A model generated the notes under the pieces. The model saw only the letters and a program-made list of their open reading frames with translations, made no database searches and was not told where the DNA came from. Position numbers and translations under genes: made by a program. Below are positions 36,363 through 47,340 of a DNA stretch of 64,000 nt, in pieces. Origin of the DNA: PBB1 sp965229345 (lineage in GTDB: Bacteria; Pseudomonadota; Gammaproteobacteria; Burkholderiales; Burkholderiaceae_C); contig OZ245872.1 in NCBI GenBank assembly GCA_965229345.1, forward strand, positions 1,054,001 through 1,118,000, in the 5' to 3' direction. Position 1 is the first letter of the stretch. Each line of letters starts with the position of its first letter.

Positions 36363-37229
36363 TCATCCGAATCGCCCGCCGGTGCAGCGTTCCAGCCCTG
36401 CCAGATCGCAGCGCGTTTCCACCTGGCTGAAGCCCACCTGCTGCAGGCGCTCGCGCACCGGCAGACCTTGGTCGTGCCCATGTTCCAGCAGCAGCCAGCC
36501 GCCCGGGTGCAGTGATTCGGGCGCCATGTCGATCAGCCGACGCAGATCGGCCATGCCGTTGTCGGGAGCGACCAAAGCGCTTTGCGGTTCGTGGCGCAGG
36601 GCCTGCAAATGGGGATCGCCGGGAGCCACATAAGGCGGGTTGGCCAGCGCGAGGTGAAAGCGCTGTCCGGCCACGGCCGACCACCAGTCGCCGAGGGCCC
36701 ACGTGATCGGCAAGCCCAGCGCCTCGGCGTTGCGACGCGCGATGTCCAGCGCGGGTGCGCTGGCATCCACCGCCGTCACGGCTGCTGCCGGGTGCCGGTG
36801 TCGAATCGCCAGCGCGATCGCGCCGCTGCCACAGCCCAGGTCGATCACACGGGCTGGGGTGGCCGGCCCGGCCCACGTGGCGAGCACCTCCACACCCCAA
36901 TCGACCAGCAGTTCGGTTTCTGGCCTCGGAATCAGCACCTCCGGCCCGACCTGCAGTGTGAGCCCGCAGAACTCCGCCTGCCCCAGCAGATAGGCCAACG
37001 GCTCGCCGGCACCGCGTCGTTCCAGCCACTGCAGATAGCGACTCGAATGCTGTGCGCCGAGCGGCTCGTCGTCGTGTGCGATCAACCAGCTTCTCGGGTG
37101 CTGCAGCAGATGGGCCAGCATCAGCTGAGCGTCCAGCCGATCCACGCTGGCCCTCTGGGCCTCAGCCAGTGCCTGGGCGACCGTCATCTCGGCGCGCCCG
37201 GGACCGACCGGCGCTGCACCGGCCTTCAT
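36363..37229 (-). CDS. prmC: Peptide chain release factor N5-glutamine methyltransferase
   Basis: This 288-residue SAM-dependent enzyme methylates the GGQ glutamine of release factors. The N-terminal helical domain is followed by the SAM motif VIDLGCGSGAIALAI and the catalytic NPPY in LALANPPYV. Its ATG overlaps the stop of prfA, its substrate gene, in an ATGA arrangement. Confidence 0.96.
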   Translation of the reverse strand: MKAGAAPVGPGRAEMTVAQALAEAQRASVDRLDAQLMLAHLLQHPRSWLIAHDDEPLGAQHSSRYLQWLERRGAGEPLAYLLGQAEFCGLTLQVGPEVLIPRPETELLVDWGVEVLATWAGPATPARVIDLGCGSGAIALAIRHRHPAAAVTAVDASAPALDIARRNAEALGLPITWALGDWWSAVAGQRFHLALANPPYVAPGDPHLQALRHEPQSALVAPDNGMADLRRLIDMAPESLHPGGWLLLEHGHDQGLPVRERLQQVGFSQVETRCDLAGLERCTGGRFG

Positions 37230-38323
37230 CCGCCGCCACTTTCCAGCAAGGCCAGTTGTTCCGACGCGCTGGCGGCCTGCAAGGCCGCGATGACTTCGTC
37301 AAGATCGCCGTCGATGATGGCCTGCAGCTTGTACAGCGTCAGGTTGATGCGGTGATCCGTCAGCCGCCCCTGCGGGAAGTTGTAGGTGCGGATGCGGTCG
37401 CTGCGGTCGCCGCTGCCGATCAGGCCCCGGCGTGTCGCGGCGTCTTTGGCGGCGCGTTCCTGCCGATCCTTGTCACGAAGGCGCGCCGCCAACACCGCCA
37501 TCGCTTTGGCCTTGTTGCGGTGCTGCGAGCGATCGTCCTGGCATTCGGCCACCAGGCCGGTCGGCAGATGGGTGATGCGGATCGCGCTGTCGGTCTTGTT
37601 GACGTGCTGGCCGCCAGCGCCGCTGGCGCGGAAGGTGTCGATGCGCAGGTCGGCCGGGTTGAGCTGAACCTCTTCGGCTTCGTCAGGTTCCGGCAGCACG
37701 GCGACCGTGCACGCGCTGGTATGAATGCGGCCTTGTGTTTCCGTGACCGGCACCCGCTGCACCCGGTGTCCACCAGACTCGAATTTCAAGTGCCCGTACA
37801 CCCCATCGCCCTCGACGCGGATCACCACTTCCTTGTAGCCGCCGAGATCAGACACGCTTTCTGACATCACCTCCGAACGCCAGCCCTGTCGCTCGGCGTG
37901 ACGCAGGTACATGCGTGCAATGTCGGCGGCGAACAGCGCCGACTCGTCGCCGCCGGTGCCAACGCGAACCTCGATGAAGGCATTGCGTGTGTCGTCGGGG
38001 TCGCGTGGCAGCAGCGCTGTCTGCAGGGCCTGGTGCAGCCGGTCGAGGTCGAGCGCCGCGGTGGCGAGTTCTTCGCGCGCAAACCCGGCCATCTCCGGAT
38101 CATCATCGGCACGCTCGAGAATGGCTTGGGCAGCCGCGGCATCGTTTTCACGGGATTCGTACTGACGAAACAGGTCGACCACGCCGCCCACTTCGGCGTA
38201 CTCGCGGTTTACCGCCCGAAAGCGCTGCATGTTGTTCGACAGTGCCGGGTCGTTCAGCGTGGCTTGCAACTCATTGAGCCGCAAGACCAGGCGTTCGAGC
38301 TGCTGTCGAAGAGAGGCTTTCAT
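37226..38323 (-). CDS. prfA: Peptide chain release factor 1
   Basis: This 365-residue factor reads UAA and UAG. The GGQ motif is in RASGAGGQHVNKTDSAIRITH, and the C-terminal FPQGRLTDHRINLTLYKL is conserved. ATG 38323 gives the family opening MKASLRQQLERL. It is translationally coupled to prmC and lies about 100 bases after hemA on the same strand. Confidence 0.97.
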   Translation of the reverse strand: MKASLRQQLERLVLRLNELQATLNDPALSNNMQRFRAVNREYAEVGGVVDLFRQYESRENDAAAAQAILERADDDPEMAGFAREELATAALDLDRLHQALQTALLPRDPDDTRNAFIEVRVGTGGDESALFAADIARMYLRHAERQGWRSEVMSESVSDLGGYKEVVIRVEGDGVYGHLKFESGGHRVQRVPVTETQGRIHTSACTVAVLPEPDEAEEVQLNPADLRIDTFRASGAGGQHVNKTDSAIRITHLPTGLVAECQDDRSQHRNKAKAMAVLAARLRDKDRQERAAKDAATRRGLIGSGDRSDRIRTYNFPQGRLTDHRINLTLYKLQAIIDGDLDEVIAALQAASASEQLALLESGGG

Positions 38324-38419
38324 CGGGGTTTTGGGAAAACGCTGGCTGATCGTCGCGGCCAGCGTTGCGTCCCGCATCGGGGGGCGCGACGCACATCGCC
38401 GGCTTCGACGCCGGGCTGT

Positions 38420-39739
38420 CTACAAGAAGGCGTCTGTGTCGCGGCCTGGCGCGGGTGATGGCGCTTCGACCTTGCTCGTGGCCGGGCCGTTGCGCAAAAA
38501 CAAGCGTGACACGGTGTGTGTCAATTCGGCACGCTGTCCGCTGTCACTGGCGTTCAACTCGACCATCGCCCCGTGCAGCATCTTCTGAGTCAGTCCGCGC
38601 GACATCGATTCGAGCACCGCATCGATGCTCTCGCCCTTGGCGAGCAGCTTGCGTGCGCGCGCGATCTCGCTGGCGCGCCATTCGTCGGCCTGCGCATTCA
38701 GCGCCTGGATCAGAGGAACCGTGCCACGCTGGTCGAGCCAGCTGACGAACCCCTGGACACCCGTTTCGATGATGGCTTCGGCCTGCTGCACCGCTGCCTG
38801 ACGCTTCTCGCCGGCGATCTGGACCAGCGTGGACAAGTCGTCGACGGTGTAGAGGTAGACGTCGGAAAGGCGGCTGACTTCGGGCTCGATGTCCCGTGGC
38901 ACAGCGAGGTCGACCATGAAGATCGGCCGGCGCCTGCGCGCCTTCAGCGCCCGCTCGACCGCACCGAGGCCGATGATCGGCAGGGTGCTGGCAGTGCACG
39001 AGATCACCACATCGAATTCGGCCAGGCGCTGCGGCAGATCAGCGAGCGGCAGCACCTCGGCGTTGAACTTGCTGGCAAGTTTTTCACCGCGCTCGCGGGT
39101 GCGGTTGGCCAGTGCCATGGCGCGGGGCTTCTTCGCGGCGAAGTGCGTGGCGACCAGTTCGATCATCTCGCCGGCACCCACGAACAGCACCTTCAGCTCG
39201 CTCAGGTCCTCGAATAGCTGCGAGGCCAGTCTGACCGAGGCTGCGGCCATGCTGATCGAATGCGAACCGATCTCGGTCGAGCTGCGCACTTCTTTGGCAA
39301 CAGCAAACGAGCGCTGGAACATCTGATGCAGCGTGGTCCCCAGCGTACCGGCGGTGTCGGCTTCCCGCACCGCCTGTTTCATCTGGCCGAGGATCTGTGG
39401 CTCACCAAGTACCATCGAGTCGAGCCCGCTGGCGACGCGGAAAGCGTGGCGCGCCGCGGACTCGTTTTCCAGCACGTACGCATGCTCGCGCAGCGCCGCG
39501 CTGGACATGCCGCCCACCTCAGCCAGCCAGTCGAAAGCGGGTGCCACCAGCCCAGCATCGGCACCGACATAGAGCTCGGTGCGGTTGCAGGTGGAGACCA
39601 GTGCGGCTTCAGGGGCGCGTTGCAATCGTTGGCGGAAAGCGCGCAGCGTGGGCGCCAATTGCTCAGCGGAAAATGCGAACCGTCCACGCAGGTCGAGCGG
39701 CGCGGTGGCGTGGTTCAGTCCGAGAGTGAAGACGCTCAT
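38420..39739 (-). CDS. hemA: Glutamyl-tRNA reductase
   Basis: This 439-residue enzyme performs the first committed step of the C5 heme pathway. It has the opening LGLNHATAPLDLRGRF, nucleophile Cys51 in VSTCNRTELYV and an NADPH-binding GAGEMIELVATHF. The C-terminal dimerisation helix region is present. It precedes prfA, an order shared with many Proteobacteria. Confidence 0.97.
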   Translation of the reverse strand: MSVFTLGLNHATAPLDLRGRFAFSAEQLAPTLRAFRQRLQRAPEAALVSTCNRTELYVGADAGLVAPAFDWLAEVGGMSSAALREHAYVLENESAARHAFRVASGLDSMVLGEPQILGQMKQAVREADTAGTLGTTLHQMFQRSFAVAKEVRSSTEIGSHSISMAAASVRLASQLFEDLSELKVLFVGAGEMIELVATHFAAKKPRAMALANRTRERGEKLASKFNAEVLPLADLPQRLAEFDVVISCTASTLPIIGLGAVERALKARRRRPIFMVDLAVPRDIEPEVSRLSDVYLYTVDDLSTLVQIAGEKRQAAVQQAEAIIETGVQGFVSWLDQRGTVPLIQALNAQADEWRASEIARARKLLAKGESIDAVLESMSRGLTQKMLHGAMVELNASDSGQRAELTHTVSRLFLRNGPATSKVEAPSPAPGRDTDAFL

Positions 39740-39831
39740 ATGTGTCAGGCAAAATTTACAGCAATTCGCAGTCCATGCCCATCCTGCAACACCCGAGACG
39801 CGGTGGTGCGGGGCGACAAACCGGCCGCAAC

Positions 39832-40104
39832 ATGAACTTTCTTGATCTTTTCTGGCACATCGCCGATTTTGCTGCACCTGCGCTGTTGCTGGGTGCGATC
39901 AGTGCCGCAGCCACGAAGTGGCTGTGGCGAAGTGCGCTGCGCACCACACCTTGGTTTCATCTGGGGTGTTCAGCGGCGGCTGCCAGCCTGCTGGCCTGTG
40001 TCGCCGGCTTGGTGATCACGGGTCACGACGGCAAGATGGTCACCTACGCTGCGATGGTGCTGGCCTGCGCGGCCAGCCTGTGGTGGCGCTTGCGAGGTCG
40101 CTGA
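39832..40104 (+). CDS. Small membrane protein of unknown function
   Basis: This 90-residue protein starts MNFLDLFWHIADFAAPAL and has three predicted membrane spans (about 10-30, 45-65, 70-85), ending in RLRGR. It is divergent from hemA and convergent with miaB. I recall short proteins like this next to hemA in Burkholderiales but know no function. The start is ATG 39832; upstream codons in frame belong to the hemA promoter region. Confidence 0.7.
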   Translation: MNFLDLFWHIADFAAPALLLGAISAAATKWLWRSALRTTPWFHLGCSAAAASLLACVAGLVITGHDGKMVTYAAMVLACAASLWWRLRGR

Positions 40105-40122
40105 GCGGCTCTGTCCCAAGAG

Positions 40123-41463
40123 TCAGGCCACGACGGCCACACCGCGCAGCGAGTTCGGATTGGCCTGCGTCACGGTCACGTCGATCAGGGTGCCGATCAG
40201 GCGCGGAGCACCCTTGAAGTTCACCTTGCGGTTGCACACTGTCCGGCCCATCAGCTCGCCGGGATCCTTGCGCGACGGTCCTTCGACCAGGATGCGCTGA
40301 CGGCTGCCCACCATCGCCTGGCTGATGCGCTGCGCGTTGGCTTCGATCGCCGCCTGCAGGTGCTGCAGCCGTTGCAGTTTGACGGTCTGTGGTGTGTCGT
40401 CGTGGAGGTTCGCCGCCGGCGTGCCGGGCCGTGGGCTGTAGACGAAGCTGAAGCTGGTGTCGAAGCCGACGTCGTCGATCAGCTTCATCATCTTGGCGAA
40501 GTCGTCCTCGGTCTCGCCGGGGAAGCCGACGATGAAGTCGCTGGACAAGCTCAGCTTCGGCCGCACTGCACGCAGCTTGCGCACCGTGCTCTTGTATTCC
40601 ATCGCGGTGTAGCCGCGCTTCATCGCCATCAGGATGCGGTCGCTGCCATGCTGCACGGGCAGGTGCAGGTGGTCGACGAGTTGAGGCACCTTGGCATAAA
40701 CATCGATCAGCCGCTGCGTGAACTCGTTGGGGTGGCTGGTGGTGTAGCGAATGCGTTCGATGCCGGGGATCTCGGCGACATACTCGATCAGCAAGGCGAA
40801 GTCGGCAATCTCGCTGCCAGAGCCCATCGCACCGCGGTAGGCGTTGACGTTCTGGCCCAGCAGCGTGATCTCCTTGACGCCCTGGTCGACCAACCCGGCC
40901 ACTTCGACCAGCACATCGTCGAACGGCCGCGACACCTCTTCGCCCCGGGTGTACGGCACCACGCAGTAGCTGCAGTACTTCGAGCAGCCTTCCATGATCG
41001 ACACGAAGGCGCTTCCGCCGTCGACGCGCGCTGGCGGCAGGTGATCGAATTTCTCGATCTCGGGGAAACTGATGTCGACCTGCGCGCGCTGTTGGTCGGC
41101 ACGCTGGTTCAGCAGGTCAGGCAGACGATGAAGCGTCTGCGGCCCGAACACCACGTCCACATAGGGCGCGCGTTCGATGATGGCCGCACCTTCCTGGCTG
41201 GCCACGCAGCCCCCGACGCCAATCAGCACGCCCTTGGCTTTCAGGTGTTTGACACGCCCGAGATCACTGAACACCTTCTCCTGTGCCTTTTCGCGCACCG
41301 AGCAGGTGTTGAACAGGATCAGGTCGGCCTGCTCGACGTCTGCGGTCGGCTCGTAGCCTTGTGCCTCGCGCAGCACATCGACCATCTTGTCCGAGTCGTA
41401 CTCGTTCATCTGGCAGCCGAAGGTCTTGACGAAGACCTTCTTGGCGACAGTGGGCGCGCTCAT
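40123..41463 (-). CDS. miaB: tRNA-2-methylthio-N6-dimethylallyladenosine synthase MiaB
   Basis: This 446-residue radical-SAM methylthiotransferase modifies A37 of tRNAs reading UNN codons. The auxiliary cluster cysteines are in TFGCQMNEYDS, NTCSVRE and GVGGCVAS. The radical-SAM triad is CSKYCSYC, and a C-terminal TRAM domain is present. ATG 41463 overlaps the stop of the preceding small gene. Confidence 0.97.
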   Translation of the reverse strand: MSAPTVAKKVFVKTFGCQMNEYDSDKMVDVLREAQGYEPTADVEQADLILFNTCSVREKAQEKVFSDLGRVKHLKAKGVLIGVGGCVASQEGAAIIERAPYVDVVFGPQTLHRLPDLLNQRADQQRAQVDISFPEIEKFDHLPPARVDGGSAFVSIMEGCSKYCSYCVVPYTRGEEVSRPFDDVLVEVAGLVDQGVKEITLLGQNVNAYRGAMGSGSEIADFALLIEYVAEIPGIERIRYTTSHPNEFTQRLIDVYAKVPQLVDHLHLPVQHGSDRILMAMKRGYTAMEYKSTVRKLRAVRPKLSLSSDFIVGFPGETEDDFAKMMKLIDDVGFDTSFSFVYSPRPGTPAANLHDDTPQTVKLQRLQHLQAAIEANAQRISQAMVGSRQRILVEGPSRKDPGELMGRTVCNRKVNFKGAPRLIGTLIDVTVTQANPNSLRGVAVVA

Positions 41464-41849
41464 GGCTTGGTCCAGGTCTGGGTGGCGGGATTGAAGTTCC
41501 AGGCCTGTCGCTCTTCGACCGTTTTGGGCCACGGCTTGTTCTTGCGTTCAGCTTCACGCAGGATCCACAGCTCCTTGATCATCCCCGTCGTGTCTTCGAG
41601 CGTGTAGTGAACGGTATGGCTGCTGCCCGTCAACGTGGTGGGCAGCACCAGCAGGTTATCGGTGCCATGCAGCCGAGCTCCCGGTGCCAGCCTGGACGGC
41701 GCGCCATTGAGAACCACTGCGGGTGGTCCGGTGAAATCCACCTTGCCACGCAGCGCCGTCAGCGGAAACTCCCGGGCCAGTTCCTGTGAACACACCGGTG
41801 TTGCGATGGCGACGGTGAGGGCAGTCAACAGAACGAGACGGCGGTGCAT
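41460..41849 (-). CDS. Small exported protein of unknown function upstream of miaB
   Basis: This 129-residue protein has a signal peptide (MHRRLVLLTALTVAIATPVCSQE) and a short soluble domain with PLTALRGKVDFTGPPAVVLNG and a WxxREAERKNK segment. Its stop overlaps the miaB start by 4 bases, so the two are probably cotranscribed. The family is conserved in Burkholderiales as far as I recall, without a known role. Confidence 0.75.
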   Translation of the reverse strand: MHRRLVLLTALTVAIATPVCSQELAREFPLTALRGKVDFTGPPAVVLNGAPSRLAPGARLHGTDNLLVLPTTLTGSSHTVHYTLEDTTGMIKELWILREAERKNKPWPKTVEERQAWNFNPATQTWTKP

Positions 41850-42167
41850 GGCGGAATTCAGTGGCTGTCGGTGGCTAGGCGAGCCAAAGGGCAGGCTCGC
41901 GTGGCAGAAGTAAAAACGACCCTGGCCTGAAGGCCGTGGAAGAAGACCACAGAAATCTGGTGGCACTTCAATCAGGCCTACCCATCACTTCGGCAGGGCT
42001 GGCCGGTGGGCACTGAAAACGGCCATTGGCGACTGCGCAACAGGCTGCCTCACGGCGCGCCCAAGTGTATCCGAGGCACATCCTTGCGGCGAACAGAATG
42101 CCGCGTGCCAGAATTTGAAGGCTTACATCCGAACTAATTTAGTTTGACTGGGTAAAGGAAGCCTTCG
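41850..42167. other. 318-base gap before the acyltransferase gene
   Basis: No coding sequence is supported here. It must hold the promoter of the small gene upstream of miaB on the minus strand and that of the acyltransferase on the plus strand. A 13-base palindrome, AACTAA-T-TTAGTT (42132-42144), lies just upstream of the acyltransferase ribosome site and may be an operator. Confidence 0.5.
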
Positions 42168-42170
42168 GTG

Positions 42171-43250
42171 ATGCCACTGACGCTCGAATCAATTTTGCAG
42201 CGCGACAGAAACAATTTCGACTTGATTCGCATGCTGGCGGCTGCTTCAGTGATTCTCGGGCACTCTTTTTCATTGCACCCGACGGGTGGTTGGCAAGATC
42301 CGATCGGGCAGGTCTTCGAGTTCACTTATTCAGGCTCGGTTGCTGTAGATGCATTTTTCTTTCTCAGCGGCATATTTGTTGCGGCGAGTTTTTGCCAGTC
42401 TCGCAGCCTGCTGCGATTTGTGCTCATGCGCGCCGCAAGAATTTTGCCCGGCTTGGCAGTATGTCTGGCCATCACAGCCCTGCTGGTCGGGGCTGTGGTC
42501 ACCTCAAAATCGACGGTGGAGTACTTTGGTTCTGGCGACGTGGGACGTTACATCCTTAAAAACATACAGCTTCAGAAGCTTTTCAACAGGTTGCCTGGAG
42601 TGTTTGAGCTCAATCACTACGAGTCGTCGATCAACGGTTCGTTGTGGACGCTGCCGGTGGAGGTCCGTTGCTACGCGATGGTTTTTTTGTTCGGCGTGCT
42701 GGGTGGATTCAAGCGAGTCGGGTGGAGCGTTGCGCTGGCTTTGATGCTGGCGGCTTTGGCTGTCTTCTATCCTGATGCCCTCAAAATTTTTCGAGTATCA
42801 GAAGACCTCAAGCTGAGGCTGCCACTGATATTTTCGTTGGGGATCATGTTTTATGTGAACCGCAGCCATATTCGCATCGACTGGAGGATTTCCATCGTCG
42901 CTTTGATGGTGTCTTTGTTTTTTCGATCTACGGCGTTCGGGGTATTTGCCGCATATTTATTTTTGATCAACACTGTGCTGGTGCTCGGCAGTGCTGAATT
43001 CCTGCGGCGACTCAAATTGTCTGGGGACTATTCATTTGGGATTTATATATACGGATGGGTTATTCAGCAGTGCGTGGCTCACTCACTTCCAGAGCTTGAG
43101 TCATACCCCAGCCTCGTGTTGACTTTGCCATTGTCGATCGCCGCAGGAGCATTGAGTTGGCACGTCATCGAGGCGCCATCTCTGCGTTTCGCCAGACGCG
43201 TATCGGATCGACATGAAGGCAAGCGCGGCCTGAGTGCCCATGCCGCTTGA
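42171..43250 (+). CDS. Acyltransferase-3 family membrane protein (OafA-like)
   Basis: This 359-residue integral membrane protein has about ten hydrophobic segments. The acyltransferase-3 marks are RNNFDLIRMLAAASVILGHSF with its conserved His, SGSVAVDAFFFLSGIF with the conserved FF-LSG, and a terminal SWHVIEAPSLRF. Members O-acetylate surface polysaccharides. AAGGAA lies 7-10 bases upstream of GTG 42168 and ATG 42171; either may start translation. Base composition and codon use are visibly more AT-rich than the flanking genes, and it sits beside a tRNA gene, which suggests lateral acquisition. Confidence 0.88.
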   Translation: MPLTLESILQRDRNNFDLIRMLAAASVILGHSFSLHPTGGWQDPIGQVFEFTYSGSVAVDAFFFLSGIFVAASFCQSRSLLRFVLMRAARILPGLAVCLAITALLVGAVVTSKSTVEYFGSGDVGRYILKNIQLQKLFNRLPGVFELNHYESSINGSLWTLPVEVRCYAMVFLFGVLGGFKRVGWSVALALMLAALAVFYPDALKIFRVSEDLKLRLPLIFSLGIMFYVNRSHIRIDWRISIVALMVSLFFRSTAFGVFAAYLFLINTVLVLGSAEFLRRLKLSGDYSFGIYIYGWVIQQCVAHSLPELESYPSLVLTLPLSIAAGALSWHVIEAPSLRFARRVSDRHEGKRGLSAHAA

Positions 43251-43488
43251 CCGCGGCCTGAGCGGACTGCTCAGGGGCGAGGTGCATGGTCGCGATGACT
43301 GGCAATCGTCCGGCGGATCAAACGCTCGGCCCGAGCGCATGCGATCCGCGCAACTCGCGGCAGGCCAGCACAGGATAGGGGTTGATTCAGCTGAATTGCC
43401 GGTGCAACTCTCGGGTGCAGACAGCGACCCGATGGCATCTCGTGGCTTGAAACTCTTGCAGGTCATTGACCTGTCGCCAGAGGCTGGA

Positions 43489-43565
<77 letters not shown>

Positions 43566-43683
43566 CCAAGCCCACGATTATAGCTGGCCCCGAGCGGTCA
43601 CGGAGAGGACCTGGCTGGCCTGGTGGGCGACTCTGATTGGGTTCATCTCTGCGCTTCACTCGCGCTCGTACGACGCCTCACGC

Positions 43684-44745
<1,062 letters not shown>

Positions 44746-44764
44746 GGGCGTCTCGGCAGGCGAC

Positions 44765-46126
44765 CTACCGCATGCCGCCCATGCCCTTCATGCCGCCGAG
44801 CCGCTTCATCATCTTCATCATGCCGCCGCCGCGCATCTTCTTCATCATGTCGCGCATCTGCTCGAACTGGTTGAGCATGCGGTTGACGTCCTGCACCTGA
44901 ACGCCGGCACCGGCGGCCACACGGCGTTTGCGGGTGGCCTTCAGCAGCTCGGGCTTGCGGCGCTCCAGCGGCGTCATCGAGCAGATGATGCCTTCCATGC
45001 GGCGCACGTCGCGTTCGGCCTTGTCCATGTCGACATTGCCGGCCTTGGCGGTCATCTGCGAGGGCAGCTTGTCCATCAGCCCGGCCAGGCCACCCATCTT
45101 CTTCATCTGCGAGATCTGCTGCAGGAAGTCGTTCAGATCAAACGCGTCACCTGATTTGACCTTGTCGGCGAGTTTCTGCGCTGCGGCGATGTCGACGCCC
45201 TGCGTGACCTGCTCGACCAGGGCCACGATGTCGCCCATGCCGAGGATGCGCCCGGCATGCCGCTCGGCGTCGAAGACTTCGAGTCCGTCGATCTTCTCGC
45301 TGACACCGGCGAACTTGATCGGTGCGCCGGTGATCTGTCGCACCGACAGCGCAGCGCCACCGCGTGAATCGCCGTCCATCTTGGTCAGCACGATGCCGGT
45401 CAGCGGCAGCGCTTCCTTGAACGCCTTCGCGGTGTTGATCGCGTCTTGCCCCTGCATCGCGTCGACGACGAACAGCGTCTCGATCGGTTTCAGCGCCGCA
45501 TGCAGGGCGCTGATCTCGGCCATCAGCGCTTCGTCGATGGCGAGCCGGCCGGCGGTGTCGACCAGCAGCACGTCGAAGTAGTGCTTGCGCGCGTAGTCGA
45601 GCGCGGCGTTCGCGATGGCTATGGGTTTGTCGGTGGCGGTGGACGGAAACCACTCGGCACCAGCTTGCTTCGTCACGGTCTTCAACTGCTCGATCGCGGC
45701 TGGTCGGTAGACGTCGGCCGACACCGTCAGCACCTTCTTCTTGCGCTTTTCGATCAGGTGCTTGGCGAGCTTGGCGGTGGTGGTGGTCTTGCCCGCGCCC
45801 TGCAGGCCGGCCATCAGGATCACCGCGGGGGGCTGCACCGTCAGGTTGATGTCGGAGACCCCTTCGCCCATCGTCGAGGCGAGTTCGCGGTTGACGATGC
45901 CCACCAGCGCCTGGCCCGGGTTGAGGGAGCCGACCACTTCGGTGCCAAGTGCCTTGTCCTTCACCCGCGCAATGAAGTCGCGCACCACTGGCAGCGCCAC
46001 GTCGGCTTCGAGCAGCGCCATGCGCACTTCGCGCAGCATCTCCTGCACGTTCGATTCGGTGATGCGGGCCTGGCCGCGCATCGTCTTGACGGCGCGACTC
46101 AGGCGGTCGGTGAGGGTGGAAGCCAT
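44765..46126 (-). CDS. ffh: Signal recognition particle protein Ffh
   Basis: This 453-residue protein has an NG GTPase domain (GLQGAGKTTTTAKLAKHL, DTAGRLAID, TKMDGDSRGGAAL) and a methionine-rich M domain that binds 4.5S RNA and signal sequences, ending GGGMMKMMKRLGGMKGMGGMR. It is divergent from the CcsA-like gene with 76 bases between. Confidence 0.98.
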   Translation of the reverse strand: MASTLTDRLSRAVKTMRGQARITESNVQEMLREVRMALLEADVALPVVRDFIARVKDKALGTEVVGSLNPGQALVGIVNRELASTMGEGVSDINLTVQPPAVILMAGLQGAGKTTTTAKLAKHLIEKRKKKVLTVSADVYRPAAIEQLKTVTKQAGAEWFPSTATDKPIAIANAALDYARKHYFDVLLVDTAGRLAIDEALMAEISALHAALKPIETLFVVDAMQGQDAINTAKAFKEALPLTGIVLTKMDGDSRGGAALSVRQITGAPIKFAGVSEKIDGLEVFDAERHAGRILGMGDIVALVEQVTQGVDIAAAQKLADKVKSGDAFDLNDFLQQISQMKKMGGLAGLMDKLPSQMTAKAGNVDMDKAERDVRRMEGIICSMTPLERRKPELLKATRKRRVAAGAGVQVQDVNRMLNQFEQMRDMMKKMRGGGMMKMMKRLGGMKGMGGMR

Positions 46127-46202
46127 GGTCGGAGAAGCGCTGCCGTGCGGGCGCGGCGCGAAAGTACACTTTGAAGATGAGTCTATCTTCGAAGGCCCTC
46201 CA

Positions 46203-47055
46203 ATGATTCCGGCGTCGTTTCCCGCGCTGCTGGCCTTGGTCAGCCTGATGGCATTGCTGGCCTACGGTCGCGCGGCCACGGTGCCGGAGAGTGCGCCGGG
46301 CGGCCTGCGCATGTATTTGCTGACCGGCTGGGTGCTGCACGCCGTGGCGATCGTGATCGACACCTCGGGCTTCGGCACCGGCATCGAGGGTGCGCGATTC
46401 GGCTTTGCGCCCGCCTTGTCGGTGACGCTGTGGTTGGTGATCACGGTCTACGTCGTCGAGAGCCGCTTCCTGCCGATCCGCGGTGTGCGGCGGACGCTGG
46501 CCTTGCTGGGTGCTTTCGCCGTGGTGCTGGCACAGCTTTCCTGGCCAGTTGCGGCCTCAGGCGGGCTCTCCCTGGGCGCCGATCCACTGGGTGCTGGGGA
46601 TCGCTTCCTACGGCCTCTTCGGTGCTGCGGTGTTGCACGCGGCGATGATGAGCCGTGCCGATCGGCAGATGCGGCAGAACCTGCAGCCGGGCCGACTCGC
46701 CACCGCGGGGGCGCCCGAAGCGCTTCCCACCGGCGGGCCACCGATGGGTCTGCCGCTCATGCGGCTGGAGCGACTGACCTTCCGTTTCGTCTCGGCCGGT
46801 TTCGTGGTCTTGTCGCTCGCCATTTTTCTCGGCTGGCTGTTTGCCAATCCGTGGCGCTGGGATCACAAGGTGGTGTTCTCGGTGCTGGGCTGGCTGGTCT
46901 ACGCCGGGTTGCTGGCAGGCCGCCGGCGTTTCGGCTGGCGCGGGCCTCAGGCAACCCGCTGGGTTTACGTCGGGGCGGCGCTGCTGTTGTTGGCGTATGT
47001 CGGCTCGCACTTCGTCGCTGAAGTGTTGTTGCATCGGCCGCCCGAGGTGCCATGA
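46203..47055 (+). pseudogene. CcsA/YpjD-like cytochrome c assembly membrane protein, apparent frameshift
   Basis: ATG 46203 opens a membrane protein (MIPASFPALLALVSLMALL, RMYLLTGWVLHAVAI) that reads well to about residue 110. It then loses family sense, while the +1 frame from about 46537 continues with FPGQLRPQAGSPWAPIHWVLGIASYGLFG and WRWDHKVVFSVLGWL, ending at 47055. Joined at 46536, the two halves make one protein of about 283 residues with eight spans, as expected of the YpjD/CcsA-like protein that often neighbours ffh. One extra base, or two missing, near CAGCTTTCC explains it. It may be a real inactivation or a sequence error. Confidence 0.75.
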
Positions 47056-47071
47056 CCGAGACGGCTCTCCG

Positions 47072-47329
47072 ATGAAATTCTTTCTCCTGCTGGCGCTGCT
47101 TTTCGTGGGGGTGTGGTTGTTCCGTGGCAGTCGTCGGCGTGACTTGCCCGGTGCGCCACCGAAGCCACCCGGCACCGCGACAGCCGACGCGCAGGCGGGC
47201 CAGGAGAACGTGGTGGCTTGCATTCACTGCGGCCTGCATCTGCCGCAAAGCGAGGCGATCTCGGGTGACGCAGGCTGGTTCTGCGGCGACGCCCATCGCA
47301 TTGCGCACGACAGCGCCGGGCCGCACTGA
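47072..47329 (+). CDS. PP0621-family small membrane-anchored protein
   Basis: This 85-residue protein has one N-terminal membrane span (MKFFLLLALLFVGVWLF), a Pro/Ala linker and a C-terminal metal-binding-like motif, ACIHCGLHLPQSEAISGDAGWFC. I recognise it as the PP0621 family, whose function is unknown. It lies 16 bases after the CcsA-like gene and 11 before pilS, so all may be cotranscribed. Confidence 0.82.
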   Translation: MKFFLLLALLFVGVWLFRGSRRRDLPGAPPKPPGTATADAQAGQENVVACIHCGLHLPQSEAISGDAGWFCGDAHRIAHDSAGPH

Positions 47330-47340
47330 CGCTCGTCGCG

